Of a stretch of 43,007 nt of DNA, positions 34,361 through 42,374 are shown one piece after another; the stretch's first letter is position 1, and each line of letters opens with the position of its first letter. The translations under genes were made by a program, and so were the position numbers. This DNA comes from Fidelibacterota bacterium (GTDB lineage: Bacteria; Fidelibacterota; Marinisomatia; SCGC-AAA003-L08; TS1B11), in the NCBI GenBank assembly GCA_020346745.1, contig CP070787.1, positions 1,391,268 through 1,434,274 of the forward strand, in the 5' to 3' direction. The notes under the pieces are model-generated. The model was not told the DNA's origin. It saw only the letters and a program-made list of their open reading frames with translations, and made no database searches.

Positions 34361-35526
34361 GCCTGACCTCCTCCCGCAGCGCTGACTGCTCTCTGTGCCG
34401 CTTCCTCCAGCGTACCGGCTACAATGAACTCCAGCGAAGATTCCTGCAGCAGTTTCCGGGCTTCCTCCGCGTTGGTCCCTTCCATGCGTACCACCACCGG
34501 AACGCTCACCTTCATCTCCTGCAGGGCCTCGATGATCCCTTGTGCAATACGGTCACAACGAACAATTCCTCCAAAGATGTTGATCAGGACGCCCTTGACA
34601 TTGGCATCGTTGATCAGGATGCGGAAACCGTTGGCCACCGTGTCCGAGCTGGCGACGCCGCCCACATCCAGGAAGTTAGCCGGTTCGCCGCCGTGGAGTT
34701 TAATGATGTCCATGGTGGCCATTGCCAGGCCGGCGCCGTTGACCATGCAACCGACGTTGCCGTCCAGCTTGATATAATTCAGATCGTACTTCGAAGCCTC
34801 CACCTCTTGAGGATCTTCCTCACTCAGGTCGCGTAAACCCGACAGGTCTGGTTGGCGTGCCAGGGCATTGTCGTCAAAATTGATCTTGGCATCCAATGCC
34901 AATACCTCACCCGTTTCAGTTACAACCATCGGATTGATTTCTATCAGCGAGCAGTCGTTGGCCTCGAAAGCCCGCCATAATGCCCGGAGACACTTGATCC
35001 CCTGCTTGACCTGGTCGCCTTCCAGCTGGAGTGCATACGCCAGTTTTCGCGCCTGGTAGGGCAGTAGACCGAAGCCGGGCTCAATCCACTCCTTGATGAT
35101 GAGTTCCGGAGTCTCGGCCGCCACTTTTTCGATCTCCACGCCGCCCTCAGTGGAAACCATTACGACATACCGGCCTGTGGTTCGGTCCAGGACGATCCCG
35201 GCGTATAGTTCCCGGGCAATCGGTGTGGCCTTCTCTACCAGAAGACGTTGGACCTCCTTGCCCTCAGGACCGGTCTGGTGAGTGATCAGCTGCATACCCA
35301 GCATCTCACCTGCGACCTTCCTGACCTCGTTGGGATTGTCGACGAGTTTCACGCCGCCACCCTTTCCACGGCCACCGGCGTGGATCTGAGCCTTAACCGC
35401 TACCCGGCCGCCAATTTTTTTTGCCGCCTCCTCCGCCTCATCCACCGAGAAGACGGCATACCCCTCGGGGACGGGCACCCCGAATTCGCTGAATATTTCC
35501 TTGGCCTGGTATTCGTGTACTTTCAT
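34357..35526 (-). CDS. sucC: Succinyl-CoA synthetase beta subunit
   Basis: A 389-aa ATP-grasp subunit of the SucCD complex. Seen: [18 protein letters not shown], an ATP-grasp core with [38 protein letters not shown] and [14 protein letters not shown]. Nucleotide preference (ATP or GTP) cannot be decided by eye. It lies 15 nt after the carbamate kinase gene, so SucCD is cotranscribed with another substrate-level phosphorylation enzyme. Confidence 0.97.
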   Translation of the reverse strand: MKVHEYQAKEIFSEFGVPVPEGYAVFSVDEAEEAAKKIGGRVAVKAQIHAGGRGKGGGVKLVDNPNEVRKVAGEMLGMQLITHQTGPEGKEVQRLLVEKATPIARELYAGIVLDRTTGRYVVMVSTEGGVEIEKVAAETPELIIKEWIEPGFGLLPYQARKLAYALQLEGDQVKQGIKCLRALWRAFEANDCSLIEINPMVVTETGEVLALDAKINFDDNALARQPDLSGLRDLSEEDPQEVEASKYDLNYIKLDGNVGCMVNGAGLAMATMDIIKLHGGEPANFLDVGGVASSDTVANGFRILINDANVKGVLINIFGGIVRCDRIAQGIIEALQEMKVSVPVVVRMEGTNAEEARKLLQESSLEFIVAGTLEEAAQRAVSAAGGGQA

Positions 35527-35541
35527 GTATAAAACCCCTGT

Positions 35542-36489
35542 TTATGGATAGATGGTCGTTCCACCTTCACCTGCCAAAGCTGGTTCTACGGTGTCGGTAT
35601 CGGTTATGATCACCCTTTGACCTCCTTGGAGTAAGAAATGCTGAGCCGCCTCTATTTTCGGACCCATGGTCCCATGAAGGAAGTGGCCGTCATCCAGATA
35701 TATTTGTGCCTCCTTGACTGACATTCGACGGACAGGTTGCTGACGGTCGGTTTGAAAGTAAAGGTAAACCTCCGGCACATCGGTGAGAATATACATGTCT
35801 TGAGCTCCGATATCCGTCCCCAGTACCGCCGCAGCCAGATCTTTATCAATGACGGCATCCACCCCCTCGTAATGGCCGTTTTTCATGATATATGCCGGAA
35901 TCCCTCCTCCGCCGGAAGCGATGACGATGGAGCCGATATCAACCAGGTGCTTGATGGATTTGCAATTAATGAGGCTGATGGGAGTCGGACTGGGAACGAC
36001 GCGACGCCACATGCTGTCCTCCTGCTCACCAATCTTCCAGCCGAATCGCCTAGCCAGGTTGTCGGCCCTTTCCTTCGTGTAGCGGTCACCAATGTACTTG
36101 GAGGGCAATTCCAGTGCTGGATCGTTCGCATCCACGACAACTTGGGTTATGAGTGACACCACATCCCGTTCAATGCCCTCATCAACCAGCGCGTTCTGTA
36201 AAGATTGCTCGATCATATAGCCCATCGTGCCTTGAGTAGCAGCTACACAGACACCCAGCGGCAAGGGAGGCACCCTGTCGGCAGCCAGCTCCACGCGGAG
36301 CAGTTCCTCACCCACCTGGGGGCCGTTCCCGTGGGTAATGGCCAAACGGTAGCCCCGGCGGAGAAAGGCCATGATCGAACGGAGTGCCTCACGGGTATGG
36401 GCGAACTGCTCATGAATGTTCCCGGTGGTTTCACCAGGAGACAGCGCATTACCACCAATAGCAATGAGAATCGTAGTTTTGGACAACAT
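35542..36489 (-). CDS. arcC: Carbamate kinase
   Basis: 315 aa. The amino-acid-kinase fold is clear: IAIGGNALSPG at 10-20, ITHGNGPQVG, LGVCVAATQGTMGYMIEQ, VPSPTPISLI, ASGGGGIPAY, and a C-terminal GPKIEAAQHFL. It catalyses ATP + carbamate (NH3 + CO2) to ADP + carbamoyl phosphate, usually run in the ATP-forming direction. No arginine deiminase, ornithine carbamoyltransferase or other carbamoyl-phosphate source is in the window, so the metabolic source is unknown. Upstream by 24 nt is the COG2403 NTPase. Confidence 0.94.
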   Translation of the reverse strand: MLSKTTILIAIGGNALSPGETTGNIHEQFAHTREALRSIMAFLRRGYRLAITHGNGPQVGEELLRVELAADRVPPLPLGVCVAATQGTMGYMIEQSLQNALVDEGIERDVVSLITQVVVDANDPALELPSKYIGDRYTKERADNLARRFGWKIGEQEDSMWRRVVPSPTPISLINCKSIKHLVDIGSIVIASGGGGIPAYIMKNGHYEGVDAVIDKDLAAAVLGTDIGAQDMYILTDVPEVYLYFQTDRQQPVRRMSVKEAQIYLDDGHFLHGTMGPKIEAAQHFLLQGGQRVIITDTDTVEPALAGEGGTTIYP

Positions 36490-36513
36490 AAATACTTGCT
36501 CGGAGCTATGAAC

Positions 36514-37836
36514 TCAAGTGATGAAATCAGCCAGGCCTTCCACCAGCGTGGGAGTACCGATCTCCTGTAGCCGGTAAGTCACCCGTGTGGAAGGCTTGTC
36601 TATGTTCATGATCCGGCGTAAATCGATGGGGGTGCCGATGATCACGGCCTCGGCGTCGGAATTGTTGATCGTGGTCTCCAGGTCTTGGATCTGGGCCTCG
36701 CCATAACCCATGGCTGGCAGGAGCACCCCGATGTCAGGATAATCCCGATAGGTGGCCGTGATGCTATTGACGGCGAATGGCCGTGGATCTACCAGCTCCT
36801 GGGCACCAAACTTTTCTGCCGCGACTGTACCCGCGCCGAACTTCATATCGCCGTGAGTCAGAGTTGGGCCATCCTCAACGACCAGCACCCGTTGATTGCT
36901 GATCACGGCAGGATCTTCCACCGAGATTGGAGATTCGGCTTCGATGATCACGGCCTCGGGATTCACCAGACGCACATTGTCACGTACCTGATTAATCCCT
37001 TCCTCCTTGGCGGTGTCCACCTTGTTGATCACCACAATGTCCGCCATCCTGAGGTTGATCTCCCCGGGATAATAGCGCAGCTCGTGGCCCGGCCGGTGCG
37101 GATCAACAACGGTGATCATTCTGTCAGGTTTGTAGAAGGGTGTGTCGTTGTTGCCGCCATCCCAAAGGATCACGTCTGCCTCCTGCTCCGCTTCCTTCAG
37201 GATAGCCTGGTAATCCACGCCGGCGAATACGGTGGTTCCTTCCTTTATATGAGGCTCGTATTCCTCCATCTCTTCGATGGTGCATTCGTTCTTGGCCAGG
37301 TCTTCCAGGGTCGAGAAGCGTTGGACGCTTTGCTTGGCCAGATCACCGTAGGGCATGGGGTGCCTGACGACCACCACCTTCTTGCCAGCATCTTTGAGAA
37401 TCTGAGCCACACGGCGAGTCGTCTGACTCTTGCCGCACCCCGTCCGAACCGCGACTACAGCCACCACGGGTTTGCCGGAAGAAAGCATGGTCTCCTGAGC
37501 GCCCAGGAGGCGAAAGTCGGCGCCGGCGGCTATGACTCTGGCTGCCCGGCCCATGACATAATCGTAGGGCACATCTGAGTAGGAAAAGATAACCTCGTCA
37601 ATTTGCCCATCACGAATGAGATTTTCCAGTTCATCCTCCGGCTTGATGGGGATGCCTTCCGGATATAGGTCGCCCGCCAGCTCGGCGGGGTACTTGCGGT
37701 TGTCAATATTGGGGATCTGGGTGGCGGTGAAAGCCACTACATCGAACTGCGCGTTATCACGATACAAGGTGTTAAAGTTGTGGAAGTCTCGGCCGGCGGC
37801 TCCCATGATGATCGTGCGTCTTCTATCCTTTTTCAT
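36514..37836 (-). CDS. COG2403 P-loop NTPase, cyclic-2,3-diphosphoglycerate-synthetase-like
   Basis: 440 aa. Residues 1-120 form a Rossmann-like N-terminal domain (TIIMGAAGRDFHNF), followed by a P-loop domain: Walker A AVRTGCGKS at 129-137, a DxxG-type WDGGNND at 225-231, and NKVD at 271-274, the base-recognition motif of GTPases of the SIMIBI type. By memory this is the family of archaeal cyclic 2,3-diphosphoglycerate synthetase (Methanothermus) and of bacterial homologues of unknown role; bacteria are not known to accumulate that osmolyte. The NKxD motif suggests GTP, whereas the archaeal enzyme uses ATP. It heads a tightly spaced group with arcC-sucC-sucD-ndk. Its real substrate is open. 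Confidence 0.8.
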   Translation of the reverse strand: MKKDRRRTIIMGAAGRDFHNFNTLYRDNAQFDVVAFTATQIPNIDNRKYPAELAGDLYPEGIPIKPEDELENLIRDGQIDEVIFSYSDVPYDYVMGRAARVIAAGADFRLLGAQETMLSSGKPVVAVVAVRTGCGKSQTTRRVAQILKDAGKKVVVVRHPMPYGDLAKQSVQRFSTLEDLAKNECTIEEMEEYEPHIKEGTTVFAGVDYQAILKEAEQEADVILWDGGNNDTPFYKPDRMITVVDPHRPGHELRYYPGEINLRMADIVVINKVDTAKEEGINQVRDNVRLVNPEAVIIEAESPISVEDPAVISNQRVLVVEDGPTLTHGDMKFGAGTVAAEKFGAQELVDPRPFAVNSITATYRDYPDIGVLLPAMGYGEAQIQDLETTINNSDAEAVIIGTPIDLRRIMNIDKPSTRVTYRLQEIGTPTLVEGLADFIT

Positions 37837-37925
37837 CAGTGCCTTTACTCTTAATGGGAATGAAACGTTGTCATGTTAAAAAGCGTCAGTTGCATACCTG
37901 GAAATCCAGGAGCCGGGGCATGCTG

Positions 37926-39470
37926 CTATACTTTGCGGGAAATCGATTTGGCCTGCAAAAAGAGCCCCAGGTAATCTCGACCCCCGGCTTTGGAATCAGT
38001 ACCGGACATATTGAAACCGCCGAATGGATGAACCCCCACAAGGGCACCGGTACATTTGCGGTTGAAATAGAGGTTGCCCACGTGGAATACATCCCTGGCC
38101 TTGTCCAGGTTGCTCTCGTTACGGCTGTACACTGATCCCGTAAGGCCGTAGATGGTGTTATTGGCTATTTCCAGCGCTTCGTCAAAATTCGCGGCTTTCA
38201 TCACTGCCAGCATGGGGCCGAAGATCTCTTCCTGGCCCAGCCGGGAGTCCGGCCCGACATCCGCGAAGATAGTGGGTTCGAAGAAGTAGCCCACGTCTCC
38301 GATCCGTGTGCCTCCAGCCACCAGACGGCCTTCCTGCTTTCCAATCTCCACGAAGGAGCGGACCTTATCCAGGGCTGCCTGGTTGATCACGGGGCCCATG
38401 AATGCGGTGCGATCCTTAGGGGGCCCCACTTTGATGGCTGCGGTTCGATCCAGTACTTTTTCCAACAGGGTGTCATAAACCTGCTCATGGACGATCAGGC
38501 GTGAACAAGCGGAGCACTTCTGCCCCTGGAAGCCGAAAGCGGAGGCCACGATCCCCTCGGCCGCTGCGTCCAGATCGGCGTCCTTATCCACGATGATGGC
38601 GTCCTTGCCCCCCATCTCGGCCACCACCCGCTTAATCCAGATCTGCCCGGGTGCCACCCTGGCGGCGCGCTCATTGATGCCCAGTCCCACCTCCATGCTG
38701 CCGGTGAACGAGATAAAACGTACCCGCGGGTGCTCAACGATAAAGTCGCCTATTTCACTCCCGCTCCCGGGGAGGTAAGTAAGCACACCCGTGGGTAAGC
38801 CCGCCTCGGCCATAGCCTCCGCGAAGAGCTGACCCGTGAGCGGGGTGTCGCTGGCTGGTTTCAGCACCACCGTGTTCCCCGCCACCAGCGCTGCTGAGCT
38901 CATCCCGGTGAGAATGGCGAGCGGAAAATTCCAAGGGGGAATGACCGCACCCACACCCAGGGGTATGTAGAATAACTCCGGTTCCTCACCTTCCAGCGGT
39001 GTCACGGGCTGTTCCTCGGCGTAGCGCAGTGCTTCCCGGGCGTAGAACTCCAGGAAGTCCACCGCCTCGGCGAAATCGGCGTCCGCCTCGATCCAGTTCT
39101 TGCCCGCTTCCAGCACCATGGTGGCCACCGCCTCATCACGCCGCTGCCGCAGAACTTCCGCCGCGCGTACCAGAATCTCCGCGCGCTCCGACGCCGGTGT
39201 CTGCTTCCAGGAATCGAAAGTCCGGTCCGCCAGCTGGATGGCCTGGTCCGCCTGTTCCTGGGTGGCCTTCTGGAATACAGCCAGTACCTGGGAAGGATCA
39301 GCCGGATTGGTGGTAATTAACTTGCGCTCATTGGTATGGGTCTGATCACCGATCTTCAAGGGATATTCCCTGCCAGCCTCTGCCTTCAGACGGGTCAGGG
39401 CAGCTTCTACACCTTCAACCTCGGATTCGTGGTCAAAATAGCGGATAGGCAGATTCTTGAACGGGTCCAT
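37926..39470 (-). CDS. pruA: L-glutamate-gamma-semialdehyde (P5C) dehydrogenase
   Basis: A 514-aa aldehyde dehydrogenase of the PruA/RocA type, oxidising P5C/glutamate semialdehyde to glutamate with NAD+. Seen: IPPWNFPLAI (N181), FTGSMEVG, the general base Glu285 in VVAEMGGKDAIIVD, and the nucleophile Cys319 in GFQGQKCSACSR; the C-terminus carries the family GGFNMSGTDSKAGG. The N-terminal extension beginning with PFKNLPIR fits P5CDH of this group. Proline dehydrogenase and arginase genes are not in the window. It has its own 186-bp upstream region, with an inverted repeat. Confidence 0.92.
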   Translation of the reverse strand: MDPFKNLPIRYFDHESEVEGVEAALTRLKAEAGREYPLKIGDQTHTNERKLITTNPADPSQVLAVFQKATQEQADQAIQLADRTFDSWKQTPASERAEILVRAAEVLRQRRDEAVATMVLEAGKNWIEADADFAEAVDFLEFYAREALRYAEEQPVTPLEGEEPELFYIPLGVGAVIPPWNFPLAILTGMSSAALVAGNTVVLKPASDTPLTGQLFAEAMAEAGLPTGVLTYLPGSGSEIGDFIVEHPRVRFISFTGSMEVGLGINERAARVAPGQIWIKRVVAEMGGKDAIIVDKDADLDAAAEGIVASAFGFQGQKCSACSRLIVHEQVYDTLLEKVLDRTAAIKVGPPKDRTAFMGPVINQAALDKVRSFVEIGKQEGRLVAGGTRIGDVGYFFEPTIFADVGPDSRLGQEEIFGPMLAVMKAANFDEALEIANNTIYGLTGSVYSRNESNLDKARDVFHVGNLYFNRKCTGALVGVHPFGGFNMSGTDSKAGGRDYLGLFLQAKSISRKV

Positions 39471-39486
39471 TGGTCACTCTCAGTTT

Positions 39487-39574
39487 ATTTGGCTTGCAGC
39501 GGGCAAGTGCTTCTCAGCGGGAATGAAAAAGCCACAAAAGTTAGAATCCGGCTTCAGTTTTACACAAGCCAAAT
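39487..39574. repeat. 10-bp inverted repeat upstream of pruA
   Basis: ATTTGGCTTG (39487-39496) and its exact reverse complement CAAGCCAAAT (39565-39574) flank 68 bp in the pruA upstream region; pruA begins at 39470 on the minus strand. A perfect 10-bp pair at this spacing may be a two-site operator or, if transcribed, the base of a long leader stem. No regulator gene is adjacent. Confidence 0.5.
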
Positions 39575-39656
39575 AGGGCGCGTGAATACGTGTCGATTTG
39601 CCGTTGATTACGCCACGCCTTGCCCTTCCTGACGGCATAAGCGCAGCTCGGAGGGA

Positions 39657-40637
39657 CTAGAATTCTCGCAGGATGCGCCAGAGCGGTTTCCGGTCATCCA
39701 GCCTGTTCAATCCGGCTTCCCGGGCCAGATTACAGGCTTGCTGGTACTCTTCCCGCGTAGGGGGACGGGCGAGAGCCGGATGTTCTGAAGCTCTATAGGC
39801 AGGACGGTACTGGTCCATAATATTCAGATAGGTATGGGAAGAGATTTTCTGCGCCAGGAACTGCACGATCTTATCGGTCCCGGCGAGCTGCTCAGGCAGG
39901 ACAAGGTGGCGCACCAGCAGGCCGCGGGTCGCTACTCCCGTGTCGTCAACCTGCAGATCACCCACCTGGCGGTGCATCTCACGCACCGCCGCTTGGTTAA
40001 CCTCAGGATAATTCACCACTTTCGAATACCGACGGGCGGTATCAGTATCGGCGTATTTCATGTCGGGCATGTAGATGTCCACGATGCCATCGAGCAGGTG
40101 GAGCATCTCCAGGGAATCGTATCCGCCGGTATTATAGACCAGCGGTAGGCGCAGTCCGCGCTCCGCAGCCAGCAGCAAGGCCGCCATGATCTGGGGCACG
40201 ACGTGACTCGGCGAAACGAAGTTGATGTTGTGGCAGCCAAGGTCCTGGAGTTCCAGCATCATGACGGCCAGCTCTTCGGGCTCTACTTCCCGACCGCTCG
40301 CGCTCTGACTGATATCGCTGTTCTGGCAGAATTGACACTGAAGATTACATTGTGAGAAAAAGATAGTGCCTGATCCCCGCCAGCCCCGCAACACGTCCTC
40401 CTCCCCCAAATGTGGGCCGGCACTGTTCACTCGTGCCTTGACACCAGTATGGCAAACCCCCTCCTTGCCGGCGGTGCGATCAACCTTGCAGTGCCAGGCG
40501 CAAACATGGCAGAGAGTAAGGAGGTGCTGTGCCTCCTCAATCCTGGTTTTGAGCTCCCCGCTGCGCATCAGCTTCAGGTAAGCCGGAGAAGTGCTCTGCC
40601 CAGGATTCTGCCTGCTACCCGACTGCGCTCTGGTCAT
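39657..40637 (-). CDS. Radical SAM protein, PflX-like (COG1313)
   Basis: 326 aa. The radical SAM cluster motif CNLQCQFC (C97, C101, C104) is complete. An N-terminal Cys-rich part (C43, C46, C50 and C62) probably binds a metal or second cluster and is typical of the COG1313 'uncharacterised Fe-S protein PflX, homologue of pyruvate formate-lyase activating enzyme' group. Further signatures are CHNINFVSPSHVVPQI and YNTGGYDS. No glycyl-radical enzyme is in the window, so the target is unknown. It is 55 nt after ridA on the same strand. Activation of a glycyl radical enzyme is family-based inference only. Confidence 0.85.
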   Translation of the reverse strand: MTRAQSGSRQNPGQSTSPAYLKLMRSGELKTRIEEAQHLLTLCHVCAWHCKVDRTAGKEGVCHTGVKARVNSAGPHLGEEDVLRGWRGSGTIFFSQCNLQCQFCQNSDISQSASGREVEPEELAVMMLELQDLGCHNINFVSPSHVVPQIMAALLLAAERGLRLPLVYNTGGYDSLEMLHLLDGIVDIYMPDMKYADTDTARRYSKVVNYPEVNQAAVREMHRQVGDLQVDDTGVATRGLLVRHLVLPEQLAGTDKIVQFLAQKISSHTYLNIMDQYRPAYRASEHPALARPPTREEYQQACNLAREAGLNRLDDRKPLWRILREF

Positions 40638-40692
40638 AGGAATGATGCTCCGACATCCGATTCACGTTGGCCAGCTGCGATACCAACAGCGT

Positions 40693-41085
40693 TCATTCAT
40701 GGTCCACTATCGCTTCCGCTTCAACCTCGATCAACATCTCGGGATCGATGAGCGCCCGAACTTCTACCAGTGTTGTTGCCGGCGGGTATTCACCAAAGAA
40801 TTCCTGATGTGCCCGGCCATAGTCCGCCCAGCGATTGATGTCAGTGACAAACATCCGGGTCCGGACCACCTGCTTGCCATCAGTCCCCAGGTTGTGAAGA
40901 GCCTGTTGAATGATTTCCAGGCAGCGCCTCGTCTGGGCATAGGCGTCGCCGGGAGCGAAGGTACCGCCGTCATCGTCAATGGGCGCTGTCCCGGTAACGA
41001 AAATATGGCCTCCGACCTTAAGCGCCCGGCAGTAGCCTACCTTGGCCTCCCAGGGCGCTCCTGAAAATGTCCGTTCCACTTTCAT
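40693..41085 (-). CDS. RidA family enamine/imine deaminase
   Basis: 130 aa from the ATG at 41085, with AGGAG nine bases upstream; a longer frame to 41139 lacks support. RidA proteins hydrolyse reactive enamine/imine intermediates made by PLP enzymes such as threonine dehydratase. Seen: the G-x-x-x-x-V-T-G-T strand near residues 25-33, and the C-terminal VEVRALIDPEMLIEVEAEA containing the conserved substrate-binding Arg. This may belong to a RidA subgroup (Rid1-Rid7) that I cannot fix by eye. It is upstream of the radical SAM gene and probably cotranscribed. Confidence 0.85.
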   Translation of the reverse strand: MKVERTFSGAPWEAKVGYCRALKVGGHIFVTGTAPIDDDGGTFAPGDAYAQTRRCLEIIQQALHNLGTDGKQVVRTRMFVTDINRWADYGRAHQEFFGEYPPATTLVEVRALIDPEMLIEVEAEAIVDHE

Positions 41086-41430
41086 GAAGATGGCTCCTCT
41101 CCTGCCGTGTAAAGTGTAAATATCCCGCTCATGGATCAAGATGCTCTTGAGTGTTCAAAGATACTGAAACCAGCACTCCCCTACAACACCCCATACAGGG
41201 ACGTTACGCTTGCTAAAAAGCAGTATGGCATCTGCTGCCGATCTTGATAATATTGGATAATTACTGGAGGTCAATCATACGGTTGAGCCAATATTGCCGA
41301 TAATGCGGGGAGTGAGAGTTGAAAGCACATAGCTGGCGGACAGAGGACATGGCATTGCTGTCTGTCGTCTTATTATTTTCCAGGACCACAGAAGGGCAGC
41401 AAACTTGCCTGAGAACAGGAGAGTGACCGA
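41086..41430. other. Divergent intergenic region, ridA / deaminase
   Basis: A 345-bp non-coding gap with the divergent control region for ridA (minus) and the deaminase (plus). It includes an AT-rich stretch with TGATAATATTGGATAATT-like sequence at about 41243-41262 that may hold a promoter, and GACAGA...TCTGTC (6-bp arms, 15-nt loop) near 41340-41370. I could not assign confident -35/-10 boxes and see no gene. Confidence 0.4.
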
Positions 41431-41913
41431 GTGAATCTGATTGCCAATGAAGAATTTATGCGCAAGGCGATTGAGGATTGCCGCGCCGGTTTTCCAGGCA
41501 ACGAGGGCGGACCCTTCGGGGCCTGCATCGTTAAGGATAACCAGATCATAGCGACCGCGCACAACACCGTGATGAAAGACCACGATCCTACCGCTCATGC
41601 TGAGATCAACGCGATCCGCAAGGCGAGTCAGGTACTCGGTACGTATGACCTCTCCGGATGCGAGATCTATTCCACTACCGAGCCCTGTCCCATGTGCTTC
41701 ACCGCTATCCACTGGGCCCGCATCGCTCGTATTTATTCCGGGACAAAAATAGAAGCAGTACGTGCCCTGGGCTTCAACGAGCTCCCTGTCAGTAATGCTG
41801 CTTTCAAAGCACTGGCGGAATTATCCGTCGATCTGGTGGAAAATGTTCTTGAAGAGGAATGTCAGCAGCTGCTGGAAGATTGGGCAGCCCACACCAACGC
41901 CGCCACCTACTGA
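41431..41913 (+). CDS. Cytidine/deoxycytidylate-family deaminase, guanine-deaminase-like
   Basis: A 160-aa zinc deaminase. The zinc/active-site motif HAE (H56, E58) and the PCPMC cysteines (C86, C89) are complete, with GPFGACIVKDN and DPTAHAEINAIRKASQVLG closely resembling the Bacillus GuaD-type guanine deaminase. It would convert guanine to xanthine in the cytoplasm; a role in tRNA adenosine deamination (TadA) is less likely because of the domain-swapped-type C-terminus. GTG at 41431 follows CAGGAGAG. No purine catabolic gene lies beside it in the window. Confidence 0.87.
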   Translation: MNLIANEEFMRKAIEDCRAGFPGNEGGPFGACIVKDNQIIATAHNTVMKDHDPTAHAEINAIRKASQVLGTYDLSGCEIYSTTEPCPMCFTAIHWARIARIYSGTKIEAVRALGFNELPVSNAAFKALAELSVDLVENVLEEECQQLLEDWAAHTNAATY

Positions 41914-42064
41914 CCGGGGACATCTAACCGCGTCCTCTCAATGGGCATTGAATCCTTCCCTATTGATAGGCTTGCCCGCCTTGGACACCGTATTTTGATC
42001 GTTCGGCAATAAGCATATTTGAAGCTATCCGCTCGTCGTCTTCATCGCCATGCCCTCGCTATAA

Positions 42065-42080
42065 TGTGACGTAGATCAAA
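42065..42080 (+). promoter_or_regulatory. CRP/FNR-like binding site
   Basis: TGTGA (42065-42069), six bases, then TCAAA (42076-42080): one perfect and one imperfect half of the CRP-type consensus at correct spacing; it also reads as an FNR-type site with one perfect half, ATCAA. It is centred about 50 bp before the predicted start of transcription of the promoter below. Site identity is by eye only. Confidence 0.35.
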
Positions 42081-42087
42081 TTTTCCT

Positions 42088-42116
42088 TTGCCTCTGTTCA
42101 TATTAGGTTGTATACT
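42088..42116 (+). promoter_or_regulatory. Sigma-70-type promoter upstream of TonB receptor
   Basis: TTGCCT (42088-42093), a 17-bp spacer, and TATACT (42111-42116) make a good -35/-10 pair; transcription is expected to begin near 42123. That gives a leader of about 250 nt before the receptor's ATG at 42375. Confidence 0.5.
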
Positions 42117-42194
42117 CTACGCGACTACTCGTTCAAGTCATACGTATTAGCAGAGCAGCAGGTTCAACTCATTAGCGTGAGGAGAATCATATAG

Positions 42195-42356
42195 ATGTAC
42201 CGAGTCCTCGGATGTCTTTGGGCATTCCGGCTTGAATGTGATATCGATCAGTTCGGGTATGGATTTGGCGGCATCTTATTGAGGAGGTGGGGAGGACCAC
42301 GCTTGGTACCCCCCTCAGTGCGGGACATTCATTCACTTATTAAACACATCAACTAA
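42195..42356 (+). CDS. Possible 53-aa leader ORF before TonB receptor
   Basis: A small ORF with an excellent ribosome binding site, GAGGAGA at 42179-42185, nine bases before the ATG. It encodes 53 residues and ends with TAA 18 nt before the receptor's ATG, so it would be the first ORF of the receptor mRNA. Composition is mixed (Trp, Cys, Gly and Arg rich, several tandem AGG codons) and resembles no family I know; it lacks a signal peptide. It may be a regulatory leader peptide, or a spurious frame in a structured leader. Confidence 0.3.
   Translation: MYRVLGCLWAFRLECDIDQFGYGFGGILLRRWGGPRLVPPSVRDIHSLIKHIN
42281..42316 (+). other. GC-rich imperfect hairpin in TonB receptor leader
   Basis: Inside the leader, ACCA and TGGT pair around a CGCT tetraloop, flanked by GGGG and CCCC arms with two internal mismatches. 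It would make a stable structure about 60 nt before the receptor's start. No T tract follows, so it is not a terminator; it could control translation or stability. No cobalamin-riboswitch box was recognised. Confidence 0.4.
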
Positions 42357-42374
42357 AAAGAAACGGGAGCAACC

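Noticed and set aside
36685-37578. 297-aa open frame on the plus strand
   Set aside because: It lies antisense inside the COG2403 gene, whose protein has clear motifs; the antisense translation shows no domain and is His/Leu/Gly rich as expected of a shadow frame.
37900-37915. CCTGGA..TCCAGG palindrome just after pruA
   Set aside because: The stem is five base pairs with a 4-nt loop and no adjacent T run on the minus strand, so not a convincing terminator.
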